64,000 bases of DNA from Alteromonadaceae bacterium 2753L.S.0a.02 (GCA_007827375.1 VISH01000002.1:4241001-4305000), one strand, 5' to 3'; shown: positions 9,420 to 19,124, counted from the stretch's first letter. The notes: a model not told the origin generated them from the sequence alone. Made by a program: numbers and translations.

Positions 9420-11645
9420 ATGACAGCTAACGAAATCTCTGAACGTTTTATCTCGGTCGCATTGCCTGTCCCCCTGAGAACGACTTTCGATTACCGGCTG
9501 CCCGACAACTTTGTCTGTAAAGATGCTGTCAACCTTGTTGGTGCACGAGTGCGCGTCCCATTCGGCCCACAGGAACTCATTGGGGTTATCATATCCAACC
9601 ATCACACCCCGAGCTTTGCACCCGATAAAATAAAACCCGCTTACGAAGTCCTTGATGACGAACCGCTGTTACCCAACGAACTGCTCAAATTGTGTTGGTG
9701 GGCTGCAAATTACTATCATCACCCAATCGGCGAAACCCTAGCCTGCGCCATCCCTCAAACACTGCGAAACGGGAAACCAACAAAAGCGTTCATTAAAGCG
9801 TGGGTGGCAACGCGAGACGCCAAAGGTTTGCCTCTGGAAGCATTGAAAGGCGCCCCAAAACAACAACAAATTTTGCAGATAGTGCTAACTCAACCTTCGC
9901 TCACAGATTTGGATGTGCAAAGGTTAGCTCTCAGCAGTAGCGCACTTGCGTCCCTCGAAAAAAAAGGCTTGCTGGAACGGACTCAGGTCGCAATCTCGCC
10001 AACAATCAGCGAGCCCACCCAGTTGCTCCGTCAACAACCCTTGGCGTTGAATGAAGAACAAAGAGTCGCGCTGGATCAAATTAGCTTTCACCGGTTTGCC
10101 TGCTATTTACTTGAGGGAGCAACCGGAAGCGGCAAAACCGAAGTCTATCTCCAGGCCATTTCACGGGTACTGCAAGCAGGGAAACAAGCGCTGGTACTTA
10201 TACCCGAGATAGGATTAACGCCACAAACAGTACGCCGTTTTGAGCAGCGTTTTTGCTGCAATGTGGCGGAACTTCATTCCAATATCAGTGATGCCAAGCG
10301 TACAGAAAATTGGTTGGCAGCCAAACATGGTCGAGCACGAATCGTCATCGGCACTCGACTCGCGTCACTTTGCCCAACAAAAGATCTTGGGATAATCATC
10401 GTCGATGAGGAACACGACATCTCCTTCAAACAGCAGGATGGCCTGCATTATTCCGCAAGAGATCTTTCCATCTATCGGGCCAGATGTTTGGATATTCCGA
10501 TCATGCTTGGGTCTGCAACACCATCATTGGAAAGTTTTTACAATGCGATTTGTGGTAAATACCAGCACTTGCGATTAACGCAACGCGCGGGAGACGCTCG
10601 ACCTCCAGAAGTGCAGCGTATCGATTTGCGGGAGCAAATGCTCACTGCGGGCTTAAGCAACCATGCGATTGAAACCATCGAGTCTACTCTCGAAAAACAA
10701 CTGCAAGTGATGGTTTTTGTTAACCGCCGAGGTTTTGCACCGTACCTCCTCTGCCACTCTTGTGGCTGGAGCGCGGTATGCGCATCTTGCGATGCCAGCA
10801 TGACGCTCCATCACACACCTTACCATTTACACTGCCACCACTGCGACGCCCAACGACCAGTCTATCGGCAGTGCCCATCATGCGGCAGCCCGGAATTGAA
10901 CACGCGCGGCCAAGGCACTGAACAAACAGAACAATGGCTAGAAAGCAGGTTTGCAAAAACACCCATAATACGCGTCGACAGGGACTCAACTCGCAATAAA
11001 CACGCCCTGCAAAACCACCTCAGTAGAGTCGAAAAAGGTGAACCCTGTATTTTGATTGGCACCCAAATGCTCGCCAAAGGTCATCACTTTCCCAATCTAG
11101 CCTTGGTTGTGATTGCAGATTGCGACCAGGGCTTGATGAGCTCAGACTACCGGGGCGCAGAGCGTATGGCACAACTGATTATGCAGGTCGCTGGCCGGGC
11201 CGGGCGTGGCGAAATGAGAGGTAAGGTGCTGCTCCAAAGCCACGCCCCCGATCACCCCCTCTTGGAACTGCTACTCGCCAAGGGGTATCACATGTTTGCG
11301 CGGCGGCTGCTGGATGAGCGACAAACCGCATTTCTACCGCCGCTCAGCTATCAATGCGTTATACGAGCCGAATCCAAACGACCGGAGAACGCGACTGATT
11401 TTTTGAAAATGTGCCGAAGTGTGATGACTAGTATTCAACAACCTTCGAAACAGCTGCAATTCCTCGGGCCAATTCCAGCACGTATGGAGCGAGTGAATGA
11501 ACGCTTCAGGTACCAATTACACATCACAGCAGGAAATCGTAAAACACTGCAGACGCTGATTAAGGATGGGTTAAAGCAGATAGACCAGCATGCTCTCTCG
11601 AAGAGAACACGCTGGTCGATCGATGTAGATCCTTGTGAACATTGA
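9420..11645 (+). CDS. priA: Primosomal protein PriA (replication restart helicase)
   Basis: A 3'-5' DNA helicase that reloads the replisome at stalled forks. The ATG at 9420 (MTANEISERFISVALPVPLR) is preferred over an in-frame GTG at 9405. It has 741 residues. The N-terminal 3'DNA-binding domain carries RVPFGPQELIGVI, then come Walker A GATGSGKTEVYL, the DEEH box in IIVDEEHD, and SATPSLES. Eight zinc-binding cysteines are visible (CHSCGW, CASC, CHHC, CPSCG). The helicase motifs LIGTQMLAKGHHFP and QVAGRAGRG are intact. Confidence 0.96.
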   Translation: MTANEISERFISVALPVPLRTTFDYRLPDNFVCKDAVNLVGARVRVPFGPQELIGVIISNHHTPSFAPDKIKPAYEVLDDEPLLPNELLKLCWWAANYYHHPIGETLACAIPQTLRNGKPTKAFIKAWVATRDAKGLPLEALKGAPKQQQILQIVLTQPSLTDLDVQRLALSSSALASLEKKGLLERTQVAISPTISEPTQLLRQQPLALNEEQRVALDQISFHRFACYLLEGATGSGKTEVYLQAISRVLQAGKQALVLIPEIGLTPQTVRRFEQRFCCNVAELHSNISDAKRTENWLAAKHGRARIVIGTRLASLCPTKDLGIIIVDEEHDISFKQQDGLHYSARDLSIYRARCLDIPIMLGSATPSLESFYNAICGKYQHLRLTQRAGDARPPEVQRIDLREQMLTAGLSNHAIETIESTLEKQLQVMVFVNRRGFAPYLLCHSCGWSAVCASCDASMTLHHTPYHLHCHHCDAQRPVYRQCPSCGSPELNTRGQGTEQTEQWLESRFAKTPIIRVDRDSTRNKHALQNHLSRVEKGEPCILIGTQMLAKGHHFPNLALVVIADCDQGLMSSDYRGAERMAQLIMQVAGRAGRGEMRGKVLLQSHAPDHPLLELLLAKGYHMFARRLLDERQTAFLPPLSYQCVIRAESKRPENATDFLKMCRSVMTSIQQPSKQLQFLGPIPARMERVNERFRYQLHITAGNRKTLQTLIKDGLKQIDQHALSKRTRWSIDVDPCEH

Positions 11646-11673
11646 GCAAGACAACGTTGAAATTAATAAATCT

Positions 11674-12732
11674 CTAGATTTCTAAATCACCACATGGTGG
11701 CAGCAGACCGTCAGGGAAATCATCAGGATCGGGACAAATGTAAATAAAAAAGGTTTTCCATATTGTAACAGTCGTGGAAGCGTCACAATCGCTGTTCGGA
11801 CATGGCCCATCATATCGACCGTTACCCTCGTCCCTCACCCCGTTAGAATTCGAGTCCACAAAGAATTCGTCTGAGTCAAACGCACCATTACTATTGGCAT
11901 CCAAGTATGCCTCACCGAGGTCAGCAAAGGTTTCACCATCTTCGTAAATGTTGTTGCCATTGGAATCAACAAAAAACTCAGCACCGTTTGCATACGCTAG
12001 TGCCGGAATAGCTGTATCGGTGGTATCGTTGGGTAGGATCAGCCCCGCACCTGCAGTACTCAGCCACGTCGCCGCACAAGCGCCATTTTCTACCGTACAT
12101 GAGGAGTCAATAGAACCATAGTAAGGGGACCACAGACTAATACGGGTGCCGCTAGACGCATGGTTACCGAACTGATCAGATGCGACTACAGCAATTTCAA
12201 CAGTCTCCCCCACGTAGGTTGCCGTGCGTGCTTTATATTGTTCGGCTCCAACAGCGAGGTAACCAAACACAGGAATCCCTGTTGCTATTGTAATGTCGTT
12301 GGATAACAGGCGTGTATCTGTCCCAGGTATTTGAGCGATCACGTGTACTACGGTACTGACGGTGCCACTTGCAACGGTGATAGATGCTAGCCCCTCAACA
12401 TCTGACGCAGTTACAGGGTTACCACGAAGTTCTACTCCGCCAACGGTTGTGTCTAGGGAAAATTGTACCGAGATTCCAGCTAACGGCTCATTTGCCGTAT
12501 TAGTTACCTGAAATGTCACCACGCTGGCTTCATTTTTACCCTGTCCTTTTAAACTAATGGCATCGGGCGTGGCAGAAACAAACTTCAACACAATGATGCC
12601 ATCATCAACAGTATCACCAGAGTTACCCCCAAGATTGGGGTTATTGGCTGGCGCACCACCGCAGCCTGCCAATAACAGGGCAAACACTGTCATAAGCGCG
12701 AAGGTTTTCGTTATGTGTTTTTTAGAAACCAT
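11674..12732 (-). CDS. Secreted lipoprotein with Ig-like (Big_1-type) domain and Asp-rich Ca-binding-like motifs
   Basis: It has 352 residues. A lipoprotein signal peptide ends in the lipobox LLLAGCGG (Cys about 23). Residues about 45-150 resemble an invasin-type bacterial Ig-like domain (VTFQVTNTANEPLAGISVQF, then DVEGLASITVASGTVSTVVHV). A Gly/Asp-rich tail (about 250-310) repeats D-x-N-x-[ND]-G units such as VDSNGNNIYEDGE, DANSNGAFDSDE and VDSNSNGVRDEG, which look like calcium-binding loops. Four Cys near the C-terminus (CPNSDC, CPDPDDF, CGD) may form disulfides. It is on the opposite strand to its neighbours and sits in the place usually held by argS. The role is unknown; surface attachment is a guess. 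Confidence 0.7.
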   Translation of the reverse strand: MVSKKHITKTFALMTVFALLLAGCGGAPANNPNLGGNSGDTVDDGIIVLKFVSATPDAISLKGQGKNEASVVTFQVTNTANEPLAGISVQFSLDTTVGGVELRGNPVTASDVEGLASITVASGTVSTVVHVIAQIPGTDTRLLSNDITIATGIPVFGYLAVGAEQYKARTATYVGETVEIAVVASDQFGNHASSGTRISLWSPYYGSIDSSCTVENGACAATWLSTAGAGLILPNDTTDTAIPALAYANGAEFFVDSNGNNIYEDGETFADLGEAYLDANSNGAFDSDEFFVDSNSNGVRDEGNGRYDGPCPNSDCDASTTVTIWKTFFIYICPDPDDFPDGLLPPCGDLEI

Positions 12733-13092
12733 AGTATTTCACTCTCAGGTTTAATCCGCTGATTGTCTGGCCGGGCTGAGATAACAAGGGCTGTTCAGAT
12801 CGCAAGACAAATTTTGCTTGGTTAGAAGCACTATTACTCAATAACTTTAGCAAACCGTCTGCGCGACAAGGCGCAACTCCGACCACTAGGCGCTTTAATA
12901 ACCTCGATAATAGCTTAGAACATGGCGCTAAACCAATAAAAATATTGTAAAAATTCTGTTTCAGCAACCATCTTGTGATACGCTTGCCATAATCCTCCTG
13001 GTGGGATACCCGGGTTGCGGCTGGCGCTGAATCCATCTTTATAATTCCCTATTCAGTAACTAACTTCTCCCGAAACAAACTTCAGAGACGAA
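12733..13092 (+). other. Intergenic region, no convincing gene
   Basis: About 360 bp between the lipoprotein gene and the SPOR gene, which diverge. A 104-codon frame on the minus strand (12722-13036) overlaps the lipoprotein start, shows no recognisable motif and is not called. I see no argS remnant in the plus frames. Promoters for both neighbours must lie here, but none is clear. Confidence 0.4.
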
Positions 13093-13671
13093 ATGGCGCA
13101 AAACTACTCTCGCAGCAATCGCTCCGGCAACCGTCGTAAATCCAACGAAGCCCGGGTGCCTGCTTGGGTCTGGCTATTCACTGGCTGTGTTGTAGGCGCG
13201 TTTATTATGTTTTTAATGCGCTTATCTGAACTGGACCCGGTGCAAAAAGTCGCAGAGAGCCGGCAATCAAAACCGAGTCCTAAAACCAGTAAAACGGAAC
13301 AAAAGCCCAGCCAACCTAAGTTCGATTTTTATGAACTGCTAAAAGAAACCCGTGTCAGCATTCCTGATATCTCGCCGGATGAAACGGATGCAGCAAGTGC
13401 TCATAAACCGAGCGAACCGGATTTCGAATACATCGTTCAGGTAGCCTCCTTTAAGAACGAGCAAGATGCCGAGCAACTCAAAGTAGAACTACTACTTCTT
13501 AACCTTGATGCCCGAATCGAGCAGGCACGTATCAAACAGGGAGAAACCTGGAACAGGGTTTTAGTTGGGCCGTTTGACTCCCGATCTTTGCTAGCAAAGG
13601 CACGTAGCACCTTGGTGGCAAATCACCACCAGGCACTGGTTTTGAAGCGTCCCAAGACAGCCATCAACTGA
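13093..13671 (+). CDS. SPOR-domain membrane protein (FtsN-like)
   Basis: It has 192 residues. A basic cytoplasmic N-terminus (SRSNRSGNRRKSNEAR) is followed by one membrane helix at about 25-43, a Lys/Pro/Ser-rich periplasmic linker and a C-terminal SPOR domain (about 115-190; FEYIVQVASFKNEQDAEQLK ... WNRVLVGPF). SPOR domains bind denuded septal peptidoglycan, so a role in division is likely. The position just before hslVU matches the FtsN-like gene of Pseudomonas and relatives. It is shorter than E. coli FtsN (319 aa), so the name is not assigned. Confidence 0.85.
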   Translation: MAQNYSRSNRSGNRRKSNEARVPAWVWLFTGCVVGAFIMFLMRLSELDPVQKVAESRQSKPSPKTSKTEQKPSQPKFDFYELLKETRVSIPDISPDETDAASAHKPSEPDFEYIVQVASFKNEQDAEQLKVELLLLNLDARIEQARIKQGETWNRVLVGPFDSRSLLAKARSTLVANHHQALVLKRPKTAIN

Positions 13672-13758
13672 GCGTATCAAGTCACAAACTTCACTTGAAT
13701 TTACGTACCCAACCCCCACAATATCGTCCTCAGATGAGTCTAAATTAAAGGACAGGTT

Positions 13759-14298
13759 TTGGAACAATATCGAGGAACCACCATTCTTTCCATCCGCCGA
13801 GGTAATACGGTTGTCATCGGCGGTGACGGCCAAGTATCACTGGGCAACACCATTATGAAAGGCAACGCGCGTAAAGTGCGACGGCTGTACAAGGACCAGG
13901 TTATCGCGGGTTTCGCCGGTGGAACTGCCGACGCTTTTACATTGTTCGAGCGTTTTGAGGCCAAGCTGGAAACTCACGGCGGGCAACTGGTGAGAGCAGC
14001 AGTGGAACTGGCGAAAGACTGGCGTACCGATCGCGCTCTACGGCGCCTGGAAGCCTTGCTCGCTGTCGCCGACAAGGAAGCATCACTTATCATTACCGGT
14101 AACGGCGACGTAATTCAGCCTGAAAATGACCTCATCGCTATTGGCTCCGGCGGCCCCTTCGCACAATCTGCGGCCCGCGCATTGCTCGAAAATACCGAGT
14201 TGGCAGCTCGCGATATTGTCACAAAAGGTCTGACCATCGCTGGCGATATTTGCGTTTACACCAATCACAATTTCACCATTGAAGAACTGGATTACTAA
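13759..14298 (+). CDS. hslV: ATP-dependent protease peptidase subunit HslV
   Basis: A proteasome-like threonine peptidase that forms the HslVU complex. It has 179 residues. The only sensible start is TTG 13759, preceded by AAAGGA seven bases upstream. The protein begins MEQYRGTTILSIRRGNTVV, so the catalytic threonine follows a six-residue leader and would be exposed by processing between Gly6 and Thr7. GGDGQVSLG and GNARKVRRLY are family signatures. It is followed by hslU. Confidence 0.95.
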   Translation: MEQYRGTTILSIRRGNTVVIGGDGQVSLGNTIMKGNARKVRRLYKDQVIAGFAGGTADAFTLFERFEAKLETHGGQLVRAAVELAKDWRTDRALRRLEALLAVADKEASLIITGNGDVIQPENDLIAIGSGGPFAQSAARALLENTELAARDIVTKGLTIAGDICVYTNHNFTIEELDY

Positions 14299-14329
14299 CG
14301 AGTACCGGTTTGATCACCAAGGTTTTCCC

Positions 14330-15646
14330 ATGTCTCAGATGACACCCCGTGAAATCGTCCATGAACTGGACAAACATATTGTTGGGCAACACGACGCAAA
14401 AAAAGCTGTCGCAATAGCCCTGCGTAATCGCTGGCGCCGCATGCAGGTCGATAAGCAACTGCGCAATGAAATCACTCCAAAAAACATCCTCATGATCGGC
14501 CCCACCGGGGTGGGTAAAACGGAAATTGCAAGGCGCCTCGCGAAACTCGCCAATGCCCCCTTCGTAAAAGTTGAGGCCACGAAATTTACCGAAGTCGGCT
14601 ATGTAGGCCGAGATGTGGAGTCGATCGTACGCGACCTTGTCGACCGATCCATCAAATTGTACCGTGAACAGGAAATGGCCAAATGCCGCCATCGCGCCAT
14701 GGAAGCCGCTGAAGATCGCGTTTTGGATGCTCTGTTACCTCCTGCGCGCTCCGAAAACGAAGTACAACACGAAAGCTCAACTCGTCAGATCTTCAGAAAA
14801 AAATTGCGTGAAGGAGAACTTGACGATAAAGAAATTGAAATTGAGGTTGCCGCTACGTCCGTAGGAGTGGAGATCATGGCTCCCCCGGGTATGGAAGACA
14901 TGACCAGCCAGTTGCAGAACATGTTTTCGAGCATGTCGAGCGGTAAAACGCGAAAAGCGAAGCTGACCGTCAAGAAGGCGTTTAAAAAATTAACAGACGA
15001 GGAAGCTGCCAAGCTCATCAATGAAGAAGAGCTAAAAACCCAGGCGATTGATGCTGCAGAACAGAATGGCATTGTGTTTCTCGATGAAATCGACAAGGTC
15101 ACCAAGCGCGAAAATTCAGCCGGAGCAGACGTTTCTCGTGAGGGGGTGCAACGCGACCTTCTGCCCCTCATAGAAGGCTGTACGGTGAGCACCAAGCACG
15201 GCATGATTAAAACAGATCACATCCTGTTTATCGCATCCGGCGCATTCCACCTGTCTAAACCTTCAGATCTGATTCCAGAATTGCAGGGGCGCCTTCCCAT
15301 TCGGGTTGAGTTGGAAGCGCTTACACCCGCTGACTTCGAACGCATTCTTACCGAACCCAATGCCTCGCTCACCGAGCAGCACCAAGCACTACTTGCCACT
15401 GAGGGCATTTCAATTCGCTTCACAGATGACGGTATCCGCCGCATTGCAGAAACCGCATACCACGTCAATGAAACCACCGAGAACATCGGTGCCAGGCGTT
15501 TACACACGGTGCTCGAGAAGCTATTGGAAGAGGTATCTTTTGGCTCCGAAAACCCGCAAACTGACGTTGTGATAGACGCAGCTTTTGTCGACGCTCAATT
15601 GGGCGCTCTTTCCAACAACGAAGATCTCAGCCGCTATATATTGTAA
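14330..15646 (+). CDS. hslU: HslU ATPase / unfoldase of the HslVU protease
   Basis: ClpY-type AAA+ unfoldase feeding HslV. ATG 14330 gives MSQMTPREIVHELDKHIVGQ and a 438-residue protein, close to the 443 of E. coli; the frame extends upstream only through a TTG inside hslV. Walker A is GPTGVGKTE (about 59-67), the family motif EVGYVGRDVES follows, Walker B is IVFLDEIDK (about 248-256) and the sensor region is NIGARRLHTV near the C-terminus. It is 31 nt after the hslV stop and the next gene overlaps its stop codon. Confidence 0.96.
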   Translation: MSQMTPREIVHELDKHIVGQHDAKKAVAIALRNRWRRMQVDKQLRNEITPKNILMIGPTGVGKTEIARRLAKLANAPFVKVEATKFTEVGYVGRDVESIVRDLVDRSIKLYREQEMAKCRHRAMEAAEDRVLDALLPPARSENEVQHESSTRQIFRKKLREGELDDKEIEIEVAATSVGVEIMAPPGMEDMTSQLQNMFSSMSSGKTRKAKLTVKKAFKKLTDEEAAKLINEEELKTQAIDAAEQNGIVFLDEIDKVTKRENSAGADVSREGVQRDLLPLIEGCTVSTKHGMIKTDHILFIASGAFHLSKPSDLIPELQGRLPIRVELEALTPADFERILTEPNASLTEQHQALLATEGISIRFTDDGIRRIAETAYHVNETTENIGARRLHTVLEKLLEEVSFGSENPQTDVVIDAAFVDAQLGALSNNEDLSRYIL

Positions 15647-16026
15647 TGCAACCAACCACCATAAAATTGCATCGTAAATCCAAAACCCTGGAAATCAGCT
15701 GGGGCGACGCTAACTATCAGCTTAGCGCCGAATATTTGCGGGTTTTTTCTCCCTCAGCTGAAGTTACCGGCCACGGCCCAGGGCAGGAAGTCCTGCAACT
15801 CAACAAACAGGATGTTGCCGTTAACGGCGTGGAACCGCAAGGTAATTACGCGATCAAATTGCTGTTCAGCGATGGTCACGATTCGGGCATCTATTCCTGG
15901 ACTTATCTAAAGGAGCTCGCAGAAAAGCACGACCAAAACTGGCAGGCTTATAAAGCACGCGTTACAGCGCACCAGCGTTCGCTCGACGAGCAAGAGACCA
16001 GCCCGGTTAAATGGATTGATCCGTAG
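15646..16026 (+). CDS. DUF971 / GBBH-like N-terminal domain protein
   Basis: It has 126 residues and resembles the N-terminal zinc-binding-like domain of gamma-butyrobetaine hydroxylase found as a small stand-alone protein downstream of hslU in many proteobacteria. Seen motifs: LEISWGDANYQLSAEYLRVF, the HG-rich segment EVTGHGPGQEVL and GIYSWTYLKELAEKH. The ATG overlaps the hslU stop (TAATG), indicating coupling. The biochemical role is not established. Confidence 0.85.
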   Translation: MQPTTIKLHRKSKTLEISWGDANYQLSAEYLRVFSPSAEVTGHGPGQEVLQLNKQDVAVNGVEPQGNYAIKLLFSDGHDSGIYSWTYLKELAEKHDQNWQAYKARVTAHQRSLDEQETSPVKWIDP

Positions 16027-16074
16027 CACCCGCAAATACGGTACAATTCGGGGATTACCTTGTGGGGGAATTCC

Positions 16075-16824
16075 ATGTCTGACGAGCCAACCACTCATTT
16101 CGGTTTCGAAACCGTCAAAACCACTGAAAAGGCCGAACGTGTCGCCGGAGTTTTTCATTCAGTAGCAGCCAAATACGACCTAATGAACGACGTAATGTCG
16201 GGTGGCATCCACCGTATCTGGAAAAAATTTACCATCGAACTCAGTGCTGTACGCCCGGGTAATTCTGTGTTGGACATCGCCGGAGGAACCGGTGACCTCA
16301 CCGCTAAATTTGCGAAGCTTGTCGGCAATTCTGGCCAGGTCATTTTGGCAGATATTAACGAATCGATGCTGAGTGTCGGCAGAGACAAACTTACCGACAA
16401 GGGTATACTTGGCAACGTTTACTACGCGCAAGCCGATGCCCAATACTTACCCTTTCCCGATAACACCTTCGACTGCATAACCATAGCTTTTGGCCTGCGC
16501 AATGTTACCGACAAGAATCTTGCCTTGCGGTCTATGCAGCGCGTGCTTAAACCCGGGGGCAGATTATTGGTGCTGGAATTTTCCAAACCTCAAAACACCC
16601 TTCTTGAAAAAGCCTACGACCTCTATTCATTCAACGTCCTCCCGGTCATGGGCAAACTCATTACACAAGACTCCGAAAGCTATCGCTACTTGGCAGAGAG
16701 TATTCGCATGCATCCCGATCAGCAAACTCTGAAGTCCATGATGGAAGAAGCCGGTTTTGCCGAGTGTCGCTATTACAATATGACCGGAGGCATAGTTGCG
16801 CTTCACAAGGGAGTCAAGCCTTAA
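16075..16824 (+). CDS. ubiE: Ubiquinone/menaquinone C-methyltransferase UbiE
   Basis: SAM-dependent C-methylation in ubiquinone (and menaquinone) synthesis. ATG 16075 is preceded by GGGGGAA; the longer frame from a TTG at 16060 is less likely. It has 249 residues. VFHSVAAKYDLMNDVMSGG is the UbiE signature 1, VLDIAGGTGDLTAKF the SAM-binding motif I, and RVLKPGGRLLVLEFSKP motif III. It starts the ubiE-ubiJ-ubiB cluster. Confidence 0.96.
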   Translation: MSDEPTTHFGFETVKTTEKAERVAGVFHSVAAKYDLMNDVMSGGIHRIWKKFTIELSAVRPGNSVLDIAGGTGDLTAKFAKLVGNSGQVILADINESMLSVGRDKLTDKGILGNVYYAQADAQYLPFPDNTFDCITIAFGLRNVTDKNLALRSMQRVLKPGGRLLVLEFSKPQNTLLEKAYDLYSFNVLPVMGKLITQDSESYRYLAESIRMHPDQQTLKSMMEEAGFAECRYYNMTGGIVALHKGVKP

Positions 16825-16827
16825 GCC

Positions 16828-17475
16828 ATGAGCGAAGCAACAAACGCGAGCAGTGGAAACTTTAACGAAATGCCTTCCCTGCTAGCACAGCTATTACAAG
16901 AAACGGTAAACAAGGTGTTGCGCTATGATCCTGGAACAAGAGCCGCACTACAAAAATTGCCGAGTGCACCTCTGGCAATTATCAGTCAGCAACCGCTACT
17001 AACCCTGTATATAAAAACGCGCGACGACCAGCTTGAGTTCGGAATCCACAACAGCGAGCCAGCAGCGGTGGAGCTTAGTGGCAAACTCAGTGACATTATT
17101 TCTCTGGTATTTACCGCCAAAACCAGCCTTGCGAACACCGGAGTAACTGTTAGAGGCAGTATTGGTTTGCTCGCGGATTACCAGCGCTGTTTCCAAAATA
17201 TTGAAATCGATTGGGAAGATGCTCTTGCCAGAGCTATTGGGAGTTTACCTGCACACCAACTCGCGACTTTTGGGCGCAATCTATTTAATACCTTGTTGCC
17301 TGGTCGCACACAGTCTGCAGATTGGTTGCGTGATTTTATAGTCGAAGAACTGGAAGCCGTTCCCTCCAATGCCCAACTTGAGCAGTTTAGCCAGGAACTC
17401 AATCGCATACGCCAGAATACCGATCGCCTGCAACTCCGGATTAAAAAACTAATACATCAACAGCAGCAACAGTAA
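16828..17475 (+). CDS. ubiJ: Ubiquinone biosynthesis accessory factor UbiJ
   Basis: It has 215 residues, starting 3 nt after ubiE. An N-terminal SCP2-type lipid-binding domain (about 15-115, with VELSGKLSDIISLVFTAKTS) is followed by a helical region and a C-terminal coiled coil ending in glutamines (NRIRQNTDRLQLRIKKLIHQ). UbiJ is known to bind ubiquinone intermediates and organise the Ubi metabolon with UbiK. The assignment rests on architecture and the ubiE-ubiJ-ubiB order. Confidence 0.92.
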   Translation: MSEATNASSGNFNEMPSLLAQLLQETVNKVLRYDPGTRAALQKLPSAPLAIISQQPLLTLYIKTRDDQLEFGIHNSEPAAVELSGKLSDIISLVFTAKTSLANTGVTVRGSIGLLADYQRCFQNIEIDWEDALARAIGSLPAHQLATFGRNLFNTLLPGRTQSADWLRDFIVEELEAVPSNAQLEQFSQELNRIRQNTDRLQLRIKKLIHQQQQQ

Positions 17476-17486
17476 CGAGAGACTGC

Positions 17487-19124
17487 GTGGTTCAATTTTT
17501 TCGTTTGCTACAAATTATTCATACTATCGGTCGCTATAGGCTCGATGAACTATTACGTACTCCCTACAGCCCGCGAACCCTAAAAATACTGTTGTTATTT
17601 TTTAGGCTTTATCCCAAAGTCGATGCTCCCCGCGGTCAGCGTCTGCGTTTGGCCTTTGAGGAATTAGGGCCTATTTTTGTGAAGTTTGGGCAACAACTTT
17701 CCACCCGCCCCGATTTACTGCCTCCCGATATTGTGGTTGAACTCGATCACCTGCAAGACAACGTAACACCCTTCGAAAGCGAAAAATTTATTGCGATTGT
17801 TGAGAAAGCACTGGGTAAGCCAATTAGTGTGCTTTTTCTCGAATTCGACGAAAAACCACTGGCATCAGCGAGCGTAGCTCAAGTGCACACTGCTGTTCTA
17901 CCGAGCGGAGAAAACGTGGTAGTTAAAGCCGTGCGTCCGGGCCTGGAACCCATTATTGAAAAAGATACAGCCTTGCTGCGGTGGTTTGCGGAGTTGGTTG
18001 AAACATTCAGCAGCGAAGGACGTCGCTTACGTCCCGTCGAAGTGGTCGATGAATACCGCGAAACAATTTTTGATGAATTGGATTTATGTCGCGAAGGTGC
18101 CAACGCAGCACAACTGCGGCGCAACTTTGAAAACTCCAATATGCTCTATATCCCTGAAGTGTATTGGGATTACACCCGTCAAAATGTGTTGGTTCTGGAG
18201 CGTCTCTACGGCTACTCTGTTACCGATCCGGTTAATTTGCAAGCTCAAGGTATCAATCTAAAACTATTGGCCGAACGCGGTGTGGAAGTTTTTTTCAAAC
18301 AGGTTTTTGAACACAATTTTTTTCATGCGGATATGCACCCGGGCAATGTATTCATATCCAAAGAGAAGCCCCATGACCCCAGTTACATGGCCGTTGACAT
18401 GGCCATTGTCGGCTCCCTTACCCGTGAAGATCAATACTATTTAGCGCGCAACCTGCTTGCAATGTTCCGACGCGACTACCGTCAGGTGGCCGAGCTGCAT
18501 GTGTTAAGCGGTTGGGTTCCCAAAGGAACATCGGTTTCCGGATTCGAAGCAGCCATTCGCGCCGTTTGTGAACCCATTTTTGAAAAGCCTCTGAAAGAAA
18601 TCTCTTTTGGACAGGCGCTAATATCACTGTTCCGTACCGCGCGTCGTTACCAAATGCCTGTACAGCCGCAACTGGTATTGCTCCAAAAAACCTTGCTGAA
18701 TATCGAAGGTTTGGGTCGCCAGCTCTATCCTGATCTCGATTTGTGGGATACCGCACACCCCTACCTGGAACGCTGGGTTCGCGAACGTTTCCACCCAAAA
18801 ACCCTGTTTCAGGATTTTCGCTACCACTCTCCCGAATGGATGGAAAAATTTCCCCAGGTTCCTCACCTCATTTTCGATACACTCACAGAAGTTAAAGCTC
18901 TGGCAGCCATCGCTCCCGAGCTTAAGGAAGCCAGCCTGGCGCTAAGAGATTCACAATCTAAACACGCTCGACGACCGCGCCAAACAGTGCTGAATCTATT
19001 GGCGGTAGCCTGCCTAGTAAGCGGCGGCTGGCTGGGTTTTCGGGAGAATCCACAGCTTGCGCAGTTATCCTTGGAATCTACCCTGTTACTGGTTACCGGC
19101 CTTGCGGCATTATTGCTTAAATAG
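17487..19124 (+). CDS. ubiB: Ubiquinone biosynthesis protein-kinase-like UbiB
   Basis: ABC1/ADCK-family atypical kinase-like ATPase needed for ubiquinone synthesis. It has 545 residues from a GTG start at 17487. Motifs: KFGQQLSTRPDLLPPDIV (the KxGQ segment), an alanine-rich nucleotide loop ASASVAQVHTA, VVVKAVRPG, and HADMHPGNVFIS (catalytic loop). Two C-terminal membrane helices (about 497-512 and 523-543) match the family. It lies 11 nt after ubiJ. Confidence 0.95.
   Translation: MVQFFRLLQIIHTIGRYRLDELLRTPYSPRTLKILLLFFRLYPKVDAPRGQRLRLAFEELGPIFVKFGQQLSTRPDLLPPDIVVELDHLQDNVTPFESEKFIAIVEKALGKPISVLFLEFDEKPLASASVAQVHTAVLPSGENVVVKAVRPGLEPIIEKDTALLRWFAELVETFSSEGRRLRPVEVVDEYRETIFDELDLCREGANAAQLRRNFENSNMLYIPEVYWDYTRQNVLVLERLYGYSVTDPVNLQAQGINLKLLAERGVEVFFKQVFEHNFFHADMHPGNVFISKEKPHDPSYMAVDMAIVGSLTREDQYYLARNLLAMFRRDYRQVAELHVLSGWVPKGTSVSGFEAAIRAVCEPIFEKPLKEISFGQALISLFRTARRYQMPVQPQLVLLQKTLLNIEGLGRQLYPDLDLWDTAHPYLERWVRERFHPKTLFQDFRYHSPEWMEKFPQVPHLIFDTLTEVKALAAIAPELKEASLALRDSQSKHARRPRQTVLNLLAVACLVSGGWLGFRENPQLAQLSLESTLLLVTGLAALLLK

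Noticed and set aside
12722..13036. 104-codon minus-strand frame upstream of the lipoprotein gene
   Set aside because: Overlaps the lipoprotein start, no motif, no clear ribosome-binding site and composition like non-coding DNA.
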